Shown: in pieces, positions 43,596-56,300 of the stretch | Layout of the letters: each line of letters begins with the position of its first letter | Numbering within the stretch: position 1 is the stretch's first letter | Program-made: the position numbers and the translations under genes | Source: Setoptus koraiensis | Taxonomy: Eukaryota > Arthropoda | Direction of reading: 5' to 3' | Length of the DNA: 64,000 bases | Assembly (NCBI GenBank): GCA_048013815.1 | Contig: CM106586.1 | Coordinates: 2,356,001-2,420,000 of the forward strand | Notes under the pieces: model-generated | What the model saw: only the letters and a program-made list of their open reading frames with translations | Told to the model about the DNA's origin: nothing | The model's database searches: none

Positions 43596-45915
43596 ATGTT
43601 TATAATTAATTGTATAGTAACGTCAATTGTCCTTGTGCAAGCCATCACAATTGTGGTGGGCCAAATGCTAGCGGCTCAAAACTACCTACATCAGCAACAG
43701 TTCCAGCACATGCATCAAAACAAGCGATCCCTCAATCAACCTGTAGCCTCATCCCAGCTACCATGTCCATCAACTTGCTCTTGCAAGTGGTCCAATGGAA
43801 AACCAAGTAAGTAGATGACCAACCAACAACTAAGGGGCCTATCCAACTGCAAAAAAAAATAATAACAAACAGTCACTAATAATTAGTATGACTTCAAAAA
43901 ACAGTTACTAATTATATGACCACAAATCCTAATCTATTTCATTGCTAAACGCTACAGGTGCTTATTGTGATAATCAAGAGTTAATGTCTATACCGAATGG
44001 TATAGATTCGGAAATTCAAGTTCTCGACTTGTCGAAGAACAACCTTCATACCCTACCCTCAAGGGTATTCCAGGAGCGCAAGCTTACAAACTTGCAGAAG
44101 GTCAATTTAAACTCTTGTAATTTAGGTACCATAGCCGAAGATGCGTTCATGCAATTAACCAATCTAGTTGAATTAGATTTATCACATAATTTGTTTACGA
44201 AAATACCCACCCAGAGTACTAAGGAATGTAAACAATTGAGAAGGTTATATTTATCACATAATCCGATAACCAGCATCGATAGGCACTCATTCTCAGCATT
44301 GAACGAATTGATAGTGCTGGATTTAGGTAACTGCCAACTAGATAACATTGAGCCTGCGGCTTTCTACGGATTAAATAACTTAAAGGAGCTCAGACTTAAT
44401 GACAACCGCTTAACTACCATCAGATTAGCGGCTGTTATTGATCTACCGCCAAATATATTAATAGATTTTACGTTTAATCCGTGGAACTGTGATTGCAACT
44501 TGAGACCTGTGCGAGAATGGTATTCGAACGGGAGTATGCAAAACAATCTGCCACCGACCTGTGCAACACCAACAAAAATAGCCGATGTACAATGGACCTC
44601 ACTCAAAGTTGAGGATTTTGCATGCGCCCCCGAGATTATACCTGGTAACAGCGATATAGTTGTACCTGCTTCAATGAACATAAGCTTATCTTGTAATGTA
44701 AAGGCATCACTACCTGTCACGTTTGTTTGGTTTCAAGATGAAAGGAATCTTTTGGCCAAAAAGAATCAGTCAGATCCACCTTCAACAACTCAACTACTTG
44801 AGGAGCGTAGATACGACATCTACGAAACAGTTGGCCCACCCAACTTTCCAAACATATCAACATCAATATTAACTTTGCACAATCTAAAACCAAGTGATAG
44901 CAGCACATTTTTGTGTTGGGTAGAAAACAAGGCTGGATACTCCATAACAAACTTTACCTTGACAGTAGTGGAGGCTGGTGCATCAGCCAATTTATGGTCG
45001 CCCTGGTCAAAGCGCATCGATGGGACACATGCACTTCTTTTTATAGTACTGGCAATATCTATATCATCAACAGTTCTTATATTAATATTATTAGCAAGGA
45101 GAAAGAAGAAAGTTGCTGATGATGATCAAGATATGAAAACTAATCCGCCAAGACCAACCAAACACTGTTCGCTGTCCTCAATGGACGACGGTGACTCTAC
45201 TTCAACAGACTCGTCAGATTCTTCAACAAGGAAGCCACAAATATCCTCTATTGGATTAGATGTTATCAAGCACATGAAAACCGGTATAATAAGCATAGAT
45301 TACCATTCAATGAGTCCGATAATACCATTCAACAATAACAACAGAAACGATCAACATACTCTAACTAGGAAGAACACCACAGAGGAACTACACATACAGC
45401 AACCTCCTGATTTCAACCATCTTTCCGGCGGTTACAATAATCAATCTGCTAATAGTTCCTACAATTGTGACCTGACAAGCAGTAGCACTACTGGTTACCA
45501 TAGTGATTATAACAGTGGTTACAGTGATGAACTCAATTCAGCTAACAATTACAATATTGCACATCACACAAACCTGGCCCATGACAATCAATATCAGCAG
45601 CACAATAATAATATAGCGGGAATGAACTCAACATTGGACCGACAGCATTTGGTCTACCACGTACCTCACTATAACACCAAGCATCATCTAAATCAACAAC
45701 CACCAGACATAACAATGATTCATGGCCGGCATGATTACAATGCACACAATTTGGCCAATGTCTATAGTCATGATTTGCCAAGCGATATGGCAATATTGAC
45801 AAATAACTCTATGATTCCTGCCAAAATCGATTCAGACATGGTGTTACCCGAATATGCAATCACCAACAGGGCAGAACATTTGTCCTCACCTCCTAACTAT
45901 TCGAATGCTGTATAA
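43596..45915 (+). CDS. Kekkon-like LRR-Ig transmembrane protein
   Basis: Two coding exons, 43596-43806 and 43958-45915, with AA|GTAAGT donor, TACAG| acceptor and phase 1, giving 722 aa. The order is: signal peptide (about 1-22); Gln/His-rich linker; Cys-rich LRR N-cap (PCPSTCSCKWSNGKPS-AYC, split by the intron); five to six leucine-rich repeats (about 92-240, e.g. VLDLSKNNLHTLP); an LRR C-cap with NPWNCDC (about 245-295); one Ig domain (about 295-409; Cys pair in SLSCNV and TFLCWVENKAGYS, Trp in FVWFQD); a TM helix (about 428-448, ALLFIVLAISISSTVLILIL) with the stop-transfer ARRKKK; and a 270-residue Ser/Asn/Tyr-rich cytoplasmic tail. This is the Kekkon layout: insect Kekkons are neuronal and epithelial surface proteins, and Kek1 inhibits EGFR. 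Other LRR-Ig families are possible. A poly(A) signal follows at 46096. Confidence 0.92.
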
Positions 45916-46095
45916 TGTTTGCAATGTACAACTTGAATATACACTATAGAAAATTTTACTAAATACTTTTTTACATGTTTGACTAAGCGAATTCAATTCT
46001 ACTTTAAGTGCATTTGTGAATGCTCGAGCATTTATACCATTTAAATAACGAGCAATTGAACACAATTTAGTGAGCCCTATTACTACCCTAGAGAA

Positions 46096-46101
46096 AATAA
46101 A
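46096..46101 (+). terminator. Poly(A) signal of the Kekkon-like gene
   Basis: AATAAA about 180 bases past the stop, followed by a GT-rich then T-rich stretch, as expected for a cleavage and polyadenylation site. Confidence 0.65.
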
Positions 46102-46153
46102 GTTTGTCATTTTTTTATCGATTTTTATTACAATATTCACAAAAAGAGTAGCA

Positions 46154-46653
46154 NNNNNNNNNNNNNNNNNNNNNNNNNNNNNNNNNNNNNNNNNNNNNNN
46201 NNNNNNNNNNNNNNNNNNNNNNNNNNNNNNNNNNNNNNNNNNNNNNNNNNNNNNNNNNNNNNNNNNNNNNNNNNNNNNNNNNNNNNNNNNNNNNNNNNNN
46301 NNNNNNNNNNNNNNNNNNNNNNNNNNNNNNNNNNNNNNNNNNNNNNNNNNNNNNNNNNNNNNNNNNNNNNNNNNNNNNNNNNNNNNNNNNNNNNNNNNNN
46401 NNNNNNNNNNNNNNNNNNNNNNNNNNNNNNNNNNNNNNNNNNNNNNNNNNNNNNNNNNNNNNNNNNNNNNNNNNNNNNNNNNNNNNNNNNNNNNNNNNNN
46501 NNNNNNNNNNNNNNNNNNNNNNNNNNNNNNNNNNNNNNNNNNNNNNNNNNNNNNNNNNNNNNNNNNNNNNNNNNNNNNNNNNNNNNNNNNNNNNNNNNNN
46601 NNNNNNNNNNNNNNNNNNNNNNNNNNNNNNNNNNNNNNNNNNNNNNNNNNNNN
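46154..46653. other. Assembly gap of 500 N
   Basis: Exactly 500 N, the usual filler for a scaffold join of unknown length. Any gene or spacing inferred across it is unsafe. Confidence 0.99.
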
Positions 46654-46840
46654 ATTCACAATAGTCGAAATCATCCATGTGTGTGGGTGTGTTATTTTAT
46701 TTTAATAGTGTGTAACTATCCCTACTTATTGGCTAATATTGGCTTGGTGTTGTTGTTGTTATTGTTGTTGCTTGCTCTAGATTCTACTCTAGATGTGATA
46801 ATAATACTAGCGATATGGGTGCAGATGGGTAAAGATGCAA

Positions 46841-47050
46841 ATGATGATGAGGATGATGATGATGATGATGATGACGACGACGACGACGATAATAATAATA
46901 ATTAAAATAATAAAAAATGTTAATGAATATGCAGCTACAGGGATAGTAATATTGTGTGATATTGTTATCTAATATCAGCGCTATTAATAGTAGCAATACT
47001 ATTACAATTGAATTGTTGGTGATATTGTAATAATAATAATAATAATAATA
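46841..47050. repeat. GAT/GAC and AAT triplet tracts
   Basis: A GAT run turning into GAC and then AAT (46841-46902), followed by AT-rich DNA and a second AAT run (47026-47050). Confidence 0.85.
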
Positions 47051-47300
47051 TAGTGATAATAGTAATAGTATCAACAGCTCTAATGTTAATAATAATATCA
47101 TTGATTTTGACTATTCGTGTGCTTTTGTGTCTTGCCGTGTGTGGATATTCGTGTGTGTGTGATTGAGTGAGCGAGTGAGCGAGCGAGTGAGTGTGTGTGC
47201 GTGCGTGCGTGTGTGTTCTGTGCTATGCGAGTTAGTGAATGTGAGAGTAAGCGAGTGCAAGTGGATACAAATTGGGTTGTCGTCGACATTCGATTCTTCT

Positions 47301-47303
<3 letters not shown>

Positions 47304-47364
<61 letters not shown>
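47304..47364. repeat. Long GT microsatellite
   Basis: About 30 uninterrupted TG units, the longest dinucleotide tract in the window. Confidence 0.95.
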
Positions 47365-47375
<11 letters not shown>

Positions 47376-47835
47376 AAGTGTGTTAAGCGAGTCTTGAGTT
47401 TGCGCGACTTTCTTTATCTTTGTGCGTGTCTCTCCTCTCTCTTTCTCTCTTGCCAGCAAATTGCAGGCTGCAATAATATTCTAGTCAATAGCAGGCATAG
47501 TGGCGAGCGCTGTGCCTGTATGATACAGCCTGTATGTGTCTGTGGGTGAATCTAGGCTTGCGTATAGACAGCAGCAATGGCGACGACTTTCTGTAAACAT
47601 GTAAATATTCGACAACGACGACGACTCTGACGACGCTGACGGGGAATTATCAAGCAAAGTAGCAAACTCACACTTGTAAACAGTGTGCGCAGTTCAAACT
47701 CCCCGAATCAGGAATAATGGGCCTAATTGTGTATACGATTGCAACAGCCTACACAGCTCAAGTTCAACTAGCTCATTGGACCGAGCGAGTGGATGATGTA
47801 AGCGCAATATGAGCCGTAAATCGAACGAATGGACT

Positions 47836-47837
<2 letters not shown>

Positions 47838-47874
<37 letters not shown>
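47838..47874. repeat. GT microsatellite
   Basis: About 18 uninterrupted GT units. Confidence 0.95.
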
Positions 47875-47880
<6 letters not shown>

Positions 47881-48714
47881 CAAAAGTGATGCCAAATGGC
47901 ACTAGAATTAATTCCCACCCCCCTGCCTCCACGATCTGCCCGCCACTCGGTCTGGGTGCGTTGGGGCATCGCGCGCACATCGACGCTCGCCCGCGAGCAC
48001 TAAGAGGGAAAAATCCCAGATTGGGGGTCATGTGCATTGGTTAGCTTCTTGTTGTGTTTGTGTGCAGTAATTATGCGCTCGCAAATGCACATAAAGTAAG
48101 TTGTGTCAGTGGCTTTGCTAGAGCCACCGGTCAGTGTGCGTTTATTGGCTCAACTTTCGCTCTGCCCAAGGAGCCCAGCCCTGGATGAATCGATGAAGGG
48201 CGACCGAAGTGGTACTGGCATATATCGCTGATTACTCTTACTGTACTATCATAGTTTATATGAACTATATCATGTGTGCTGTTGTGTCGCCTTGACTGTG
48301 CAGAGCGCACTGCAGCATACATTTTCAAAAGTGCACACTGTACTATGAGTATTATGTCGTCGCAACTCTCGCCGAGCTCACTCACTGCGTATGATTTGGC
48401 ACGGCCCAGCTCACTTTGGCTCATAATGTCAGCTCGGCTCGCGAAGCTTGTGCGCGGCCAATTGAACGTAGTGTGCGTTGTTGTTGCGCCCAGACATGAC
48501 GACTACTCGCAAGCACGCACTCACGACGCACGCATTCACCTGTGCACCATTTTCGCGCTCACATTGGGACAAACTGTGCACCCATCTGAGCAATCACACA
48601 TTCTAATACACACACACACACACACACTAACTTGCACTGTGTAAGTTACACACACAAGCACACAGGCATGTCATCGCCATTACACTAAATATTTGGACGG
48701 TGGAAAGATAAAAA

Positions 48715-48783
48715 TGCCTACCCTCTGTGCGCAGAACTGAGCGGCAAATTTGATTTCCAGTTCTGCGCACAGGGGGGTAAGCA
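48715..48783 (+). ncRNA. MicroRNA-precursor-like hairpin
   Basis: The arm CCCTCTGTGCGCAGAACTG (48721-48739) pairs with CAGTTCTGCGCACAGGGGG (48758-48776). That is 19 consecutive pairs with one G-U, then a one-base bulge, two pairs, a mismatch and three more pairs, around an 18-base loop rich in A and T. Arm length, loop size and small defects suit a Drosha/Dicer substrate. No known microRNA is recognised, and the strand of transcription is not determined. A remnant of a short inverted-repeat transposon is the alternative. Confidence 0.4.
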
Positions 48784-49376
48784 CTAGTTTTTGTGTGGGA
48801 GCAGTTCACAATATCGTCTAGACGAGTATACGTAACACACACACACATTAATAACATACCTTTACACTAGCAATGAATAGCGCAACGCCAGACCGTGGTT
48901 AGACCGTGCGTTGCGCTGGTGTGTGAAGGGCGCACAATTCAAACGTTCTTTAGGGACAATTTTTGCGAAGTGACGACTCTTCGTCATGTGCAGCCAGTGG
49001 CAAGGCGACACGATAATATAGTTGCTAGTTGTTTATGATGAGACAGTTTTCATCTCTGCAAATTCATGATCATCACAGTCAATCACAGTAGCTGCCACGA
49101 CTGTACTGTTTATAATATACTACTCTACAATAATCAGCCGGTCTTTGTAGCAAGCAACAGAATAAACAATACTCACTCGATGCAACAATGTTATGCAAGC
49201 CGCTGGGTATTATCGCTAGCCAGCGAACTAGTCAGTCAGTGAGCCAGAGAGTATTGCGACTTATAAACAACGCAGAGATGATGAAACTTTCATTACGCTT
49301 CATATATAATAACAAATATCAAGTGAATAGACTGATTATCGGTGCTGATTGCAATCACCACATCCCATTGCATCAC

Positions 49377-49378
<2 letters not shown>

Positions 49379-49410
<32 letters not shown>
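49379..49410. repeat. TC microsatellite
   Basis: About 15 uninterrupted CT units. Confidence 0.9.
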
Positions 49411-51429
49411 CTTTGTGAACAGCAGCAGAGGCAGTGTATCAATAAATTCAGCGAGAATTGACTTTCACTATCAAGTTGATAGTATCAACTAGTGTACAGC
49501 CGTTCTCTCTGTTCGTTCTTTCTGTTCATTCTCTCTGTTTGATGACAACTCTGTTGGTGTACAACTATACATATAAAACTCGGCTGAGGGACTCACAATT
49601 GATCGCGAGTTCGCAATCAATCATTATCCGGAGTCACTCATTAGTAGCTCTCTGTATCAAGACGACGACAATAAAGACGACAATGACGAGCTAATCTGCC
49701 AGTGTGCTCGGCCCGGCTCATTAATTAGATAACGCTTTGCGTTAGATCAGGAAGCCACTTCTTTCCGAACACTTATTGCAGCTATAATTGCAGTATGTCA
49801 CACTGTGTCAGTAGTCACTCGCAGCTCACACCTCATGACATTGTCGGCAGCTTCCTCTGTACACTCTATTATCTATATTATCTATGCTAATAGGCTCCCC
49901 AATCATCGCTTTGCAACATCGCCATCAGCAGATAGTCCGCTCAATAATGCAGGATCCGGATAGACTCAGAAGAGAGACGTGAGCTTGGCTCACACTATAG
50001 ATGCGCGATCTTATTTGAATGCGCGCGGATTGTTCGTGACTTTTTTCAGAATTCGCACTCATGTCCGTGGACAGATCGCCTCTAGTTACTAGAATTTAGA
50101 TGGAAAACTTCAAGACAATAGGATATCCGCCATGGATCTATCCTACCTTACACACATGAAAGTTATTTTTGGTTGTCATCATGTCCCATTCTACGCGTCT
50201 GCCACATACAACAACGAATAAATATTACACTAACCCGGATGTTACATCGACAACACGTTGCATTTTGCACGTTGCCCAAACGAGGCCAAGACGGTAGTGG
50301 CTTATAACACATGATTGACACGCACAGTCAAATTTCATGCTATCGGTCCCAAAAGATGACTCACAGTGGATGGTATAGATCGGTAGTATATAGAGAGAGT
50401 GTATAGGGAGAGTTAGAGAGATAATAGAGTTAATCGTCGATGGTAGTCACACGCCACTGTAGGTGTATGCATAATTTTGTGATGCAAAGCAAGTCACGCT
50501 CCGCCATATTGGCGGATATTACAATATGGTGCATGGTTAATGAGTTGTCCTCTTTACAGGTGACTAAAATGCAGACGTCCGGCACAAACAAGTAGACAGC
50601 ACAATGATGACGAATGCAGCTTATACAATATTATTAATATTTTGTTTGGTTGACAGTAATATATTAGTATATATATTTAATGATTGTACGTAAGGTGGCT
50701 GTTGGTGCAAATATAAGTAGTAGTGACCAATGGACGATATTCATTTGGCGAGGCGCGCATGTGGTGGCGCCATCTAGAGATCTTTGTGGCACACATTCAA
50801 GGTCTCGGTGGTGGCCAAAAGAGTGGCGATACAACTTTTTTATCATATAGATATCGCATAATAGATATGATATCATATCACTACTATCACTAGTAATGAT
50901 TAGTATATAGAGTATATACAAGCATAAAGAAGTGCTGCTTTTATTGTATAATGACGCTGGCTTCATCAAACAAATGGCCAGCTAAACAACTGGCGAATTC
51001 TATTACGCACATTACTCACACATGTATGACGAAACGAGCAAAACAAACAGCAGCTATGGTGTCTACCATCGGAGCACTTGTCTCATCTGACAACTGCTTC
51101 GATGGACTGCCGACCCAAGTGCCGGCCCGACTCGTGAAGGCGCCATTTCGGTCAGTAATCCCAGGCGGCTCAAGGGCGCCCCTCGGCCCTCTCGTTGCGA
51201 CTCTTTCTCTCTCACTCACTCTGGCGCTCACTCTGGCGCTCACTCTCCATCTCAACTAGAGAGCGTCTCGTAGAATGATTGGCCAACTAACCAGTCGACT
51301 GCAGCAGCAAGTGCAGTCGTTGTTATATTGATAGTTGTTTTTGCATGACCATGAGCCAGTGAGAACCTGCCACTAGCCACACCGTCATCATCATTGGCAC
51401 TGCAACTAGAGAGACTATGCGGCGCGTTA

Positions 51430-51565
51430 TTGCGCAACAGCCAGCACAGCAACGCCGACAGCAACAGCCAAAGCAGTGGCAGCAACAACAACATCAACAG
51501 CAGCAGCAGCAACAACAACAACCACAACAACGGCAGCAACGGCAAGGTGAGGAACAACAACAATG
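51430..51565. repeat. CAG/CAA array
   Basis: Interrupted CAG, CAA and CGG triplets. One frame is Gln-rich and another Asn/Ser-rich; neither is joined to recognisable protein sequence. Confidence 0.85.
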
Positions 51566-52074
51566 GTGGCGGTGCCCCCTTGCCGGCGTGATCCATCTGG
51601 CGCAGCGCACAGATTTGCGCGCAACTTTATCCATTGTGTACACGTGGGGGTGCCCCTTTCTTCTCATTAACTTTATTCCTCGTCCGTTTACATTCGCTTA
51701 TTTATACATTTGAGTCTTTATATTTGCCACAAACCGCCACTACAATATACAACTGTGCTATTATTGTGTTGCTCGATTTGGCTCCACTTTATTTAACTCG
51801 ACTTGATTAACTGGGCTCAGTGCGGCTCAACTGGGCTCAACTTTCGCTGTGTCGGCCATACTTGCACGGCTTCTTCCAGCTAAAATTTTTCGCTGTCTAA
51901 CTCTGGGCAAAGTTGTGTAATAATGAGGCATGCCATTGGAAGTGCGGAAGAGCACACACAAGCGCGCTGCATGTGCAACAGCAGCAACGACAACAACGAC
52001 AACAACAACAAGTCGACATGTCGGAATAACAAACACAACAAAAGTTAGTTATCTGCTCGATGTGTAGTTGCATC

Positions 52075-52076
<2 letters not shown>

Positions 52077-52112
<36 letters not shown>
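52077..52112. repeat. TC microsatellite
   Basis: About 18 uninterrupted CT units. Confidence 0.92.
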
Positions 52113-52118
<6 letters not shown>

Positions 52119-55100
52119 GTGAGTGAGTCTTGTTGTTTTACCACTCGCTCTCCACTAAAGGATGTTGTGTTCGTATGCGCCACTACCATGTTGTTGTTCA
52201 ATATAGACAGAGACAGCAGTGGCGAGAGTCGTCGGGCTTGAGAAAGTTACGTCAACGAACAACATGAGACGGCGTGCGTTGATGTTGCAGTTTTGCAGCT
52301 CTATCTGGCTCTATCCATAATGGCAGCGGTGGTTGCAAACATGTTGGTGTTACTTTCAACTACTTCTATAGCAACTTTTTCAAATTAAAACGCTCAATGA
52401 TGTCTCCCTCTCACTGTGTCCCACTCTTGTTGCTGTTCTCCGCCATGAATTATCGTAAATTATCATCAAGTAAATGGCCACTCGCTCACACACCCGCTCA
52501 GGGCTCAATGACTCGATACTTGGCTTGACAACCATCTTTTTACTCTATCTATCTCCACTTTCTAGCCCATATGCATCCTATCTTTATATATGAATATAGA
52601 TATGTATCGCCAGTTCAGTGTGGCGACACAAAACTAAAACTAATCATCTAGACAAACCCATACTGTCTAGTCTGGCCAGCAGTCAGTGAGTCTTGGTCGA
52701 GGTGGCTGGCTAGACTAGACACATTCACTGTGACATTTATAACTTGTTAATCTGGCTACCACTGGCAGCTCTCACTAGTTGACTTGACTACACTTGTCGC
52801 TAACAAACTCTTTGTAGACATTTCCAAACAACCTGTGCCCTGATGAGTGAGTGAGCTCGCCAGTTCACGAGCCTCCAGTTCGCTACCAGTATATTAAAAT
52901 TGCGCTACTATTAACAAATCTGTATCTGCTTATCACATGACCGCCAAACACAATTAATGGACTAATTCAATGTTATTAACCAATTGTTTGTTTGCTTGGA
53001 ATCGAGTATTCGTCTCACCGTTGTTAACGGCAACTGTTTTTGCTAACTGATTAGCATTTACAGAGCATCAGACATTGATACTTCGGAGCAACTCAAAACG
53101 AATGATGCGACTTTTTGAATGTATTTGCATATACAACAGTGAGTATAACAGTATACCACTATCACTGATACAGATATAACTGTTATATTATAACTGTTAG
53201 ATCTGTATCTAACTGTTATCAAGCTACGTCAAATGCAAGTTATATCAACAGTTATGAGTTGCAATTGACAATACTGTTACCGTCCCAGTAATGGTGTTAT
53301 AACAGTACTATGCATGTCTGTAATGCTCTCTATATCAATGACAATAATGACTGATAATGATGAGTCTATATAGAGACATTGTAACGACACATTATTAGTG
53401 ACATCGCTTTATAATTTAACACAACAACTCTTTACAAGAATATTGTCAGTGCGAAGCCAATACAAAGATAGTTTGTGTCTATATGGTGTGTGCCAAGAGT
53501 TCGCCTGGCACCCATCTTCATTGGCTCACATTCGCAACCATGCCAGTACGATCTCACATGACACATGTCGTAATCATCATCAATTATTTGAATAATTCAG
53601 CATCACAACATAAGTAGCATTACAAACAACTAAATATGTTGTGCGCTGGTCACGAGAGAGTGGAAGGGCCTCCAAACTGATGCTCGCTACCCAACCAACT
53701 GCTCCAGTCCATATGGCCTAACTAGCTGTCTTGCAACTGCCGGAGTCTGTCATATTACTATTAAGAGAGGCGCCAGAGTAGTGATAATCGTCAATTATCA
53801 TTACTGTTATTGTTGCTTGACTTCATACGCAAGAGCAAGATATTGGATGCGTTTGATTAGCAGCCACTACTCTTGGCAGTTTCTCATCTAGCGTTATGCA
53901 TATTAATATAATAATTTAATATATTAATGCGTTCGCTGGATGCCATCAACGACAACAACGAAACATCGGATAGGTGATAAACACATACCAAGAAGTCGTA
54001 AATGCGAAATGCCCAAGGCTTCTCATTTGACTGCATCTATACCATCATACCGACGAGCCCGATGTTGACACACTTGCGCTGGCATTTGTACAAAATAGTG
54101 CGCATTTTTGTTGCAAAAGACAGCCGCTGTGACCTTGCACAATATCTGCCCAAATACACAGTAGTAATCAAATACTTGCACGAGATATTTGCGACCAAAA
54201 ATTGTCTAGCAAGCAAGTTGTCACTAGGAAATGAGTGAAGATGAGAGCATCACTAACATGTGCATGTATCCATGTGCTCAATGTTTGTTATGGGCCCATA
54301 AAGTGACTGACGGGTGCCCCAATGGCCAGCAAATGCACAACAAACGCACAAAAAGTGCACAACAAACGGCAAGTCAAATAGTAGATCAAATAGATACAAT
54401 TCAGAGAATCGCCCACCATCTAGCAATAGCAGATGAGATAATTGCAATAATTGCAGACAATAAGACCAAGTTACGATACACCAGCGATCGTTAACCAGTC
54501 AAGTTTAGCTCGCCATTGGCGTCGTCGCGATCACTCAATAACTAACGACACGACACTGACAAGCTGCCAATGCAAGCAAGCGGTGTCTGCATATGGCTTG
54601 CATTATCATGATGATAACAATAATAACGATGCTCGACTGTGTGGTTGTGAGCTGACTTGTGAGGCCACTGTAAGTAACAGTTAGTTGCTGGTTGCGCAAC
54701 GATCGTTTCGTTCTCGAGAATTAATTAGCGCTCATTTGGAGAACAGAAGGCGCTTGTTGTTGTCAATCAACGCACTCGATGATTATTTTCTCAAGTGGTA
54801 ATGGGTGGAGTGGCGCATAAGCCGGCATTCATCGAGACATTTTATTACTTGACGAGTGCACACCTTGCGAATACAAATGCATTATTATTCTCGCAAGTCT
54901 CTATGGAGATGTCTGGATATAACTCATAGGCTCCCCTTTTTCTGTTGCGTCAAGTAGACACACACGGGACAGTATAGTAGTATAGTTGCGGTAGTGGTAA
55001 GTGTACCCGCTTGCGATCCCTCGTTGAACGACCTATCAAAATGTAGAAAAATGTAGTTTGATTTGCCTCTGGCGACACACACACACACTCACATTGTCAT

Positions 55101-56239
55101 GCTCGACGCAAGCGAAATGAATCTCACACTTGTTCCGGGAACCGATAGCGACTCGAGAGTGTTGGAAATGTCAAGATTGCTGGGCCCACTTCGGCTCCGA
55201 GCCATTAAGGCCCGGGGGCCGCTTGTCAGAGCTCTCTAGCGACTGCCTTCTTGTGTGAGTGTGTGTGACTCGCATAATATGTGCCTGAGACACTTAAATC
55301 TATCGCCACTGAATACACATAAGTTTGGCCCTACTCAATTCAATATTCACTACTCGGCTCAACATGCAGCGCCACGTATTAAAACGAAACCTTACAATAA
55401 CCCCCATAGCTCATATCATCATCAACACTATTTATGCGTGATTTTACCGTTACATAGAGCAGGTAAATAGACATACATAGAGTGAGACACATAGTGAAAG
55501 ACAGAAAGAGGGATTGTAGAGGTGCAGTTCGTTGGGTGCTAGTGTCCTGAACGCTACTTGAAACACTCCAGGCTCAAATGACACCGTCATTTTTAGCTTG
55601 AGAGCTTGATAGGGCGCCACCATAGCGTCAAAATGGCGACAACAGCCATAATAGCGACAAGGACAGTGACTGGCATGAAAATATTAAAATAAAATGGAAC
55701 AGAATGAAACGAACTAATAATAATTATAACCAGCAGCTCGAGCAATCACCTCTACAGTGTTGATTTGCCTCGAAATTGAAGCAACCCACTGAATCATGCT
55801 GCTGATGCTGAATTATGCTGACCTCACTCTCGGTGCAACCTTGATACCTGCAGATGAGTAAGTAAATGTGTGTGTATAATTAGATAATAGCTGAGCGGAT
55901 GTCTAGCAAGGCTATAGAGCTGGCAGTCTGGCAGGCTGATAGACTGGTATGTGTGTGGCTTCTTTGATCGTTTGTCATTGCCACACAAAGACCTAATAAT
56001 AGAAGCGGGATAACCGCGTTCTCCCCCCCCCCTCTCGTATTCTTTGTCAAGTTCACGTTCGTTCGGAAGCTTTCGGATGTGATCGCTCCCAATCGGGAAT
56101 CACATTTATACGATCAATCTACACCACTTGGACACTATGGCTGCCAGCTGTATCACTGGTTAGCCTCTGTATTTAGTCTCCCTGAAGAGTTTTCTTTCGT
56201 TGCTTCTTACCGCTTCACAGGCTTCTTGTGTGACAAATG

Positions 56240-56300
56240 TTTATCACTAGTGATAAATGTCTGTATCAAGTGATGAATGTCTATCAAAAGTGATAAATAT
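56240..56300. repeat. Palindrome plus degenerate GTGATAAAT repeats
   Basis: TTTATCACTAGTGATAAA (56240-56257) is a perfect 18-bp palindrome. It is followed by two more units of about 21 bases resembling TATCAAGTGATGAATGTC. Confidence 0.85.

Larger units (their letters stand above)
46654..51400. other. Intergenic: microsatellites and a microRNA-like hairpin
   Basis: Right of the gap come GAT/GAC and AAT triplet tracts, two long GT tracts, a TC tract and a strong imperfect hairpin at 48715-48783. I see no protein-coding exon; the frames through the repeats are artefacts. Confidence 0.45.

Noticed and set aside
50501-50515. CCGCCATATTGGCGG dyad as a serum-response-like site
   Set aside because: The AT core is five bases rather than six, and one short 6-bp-arm dyad is not unusual.
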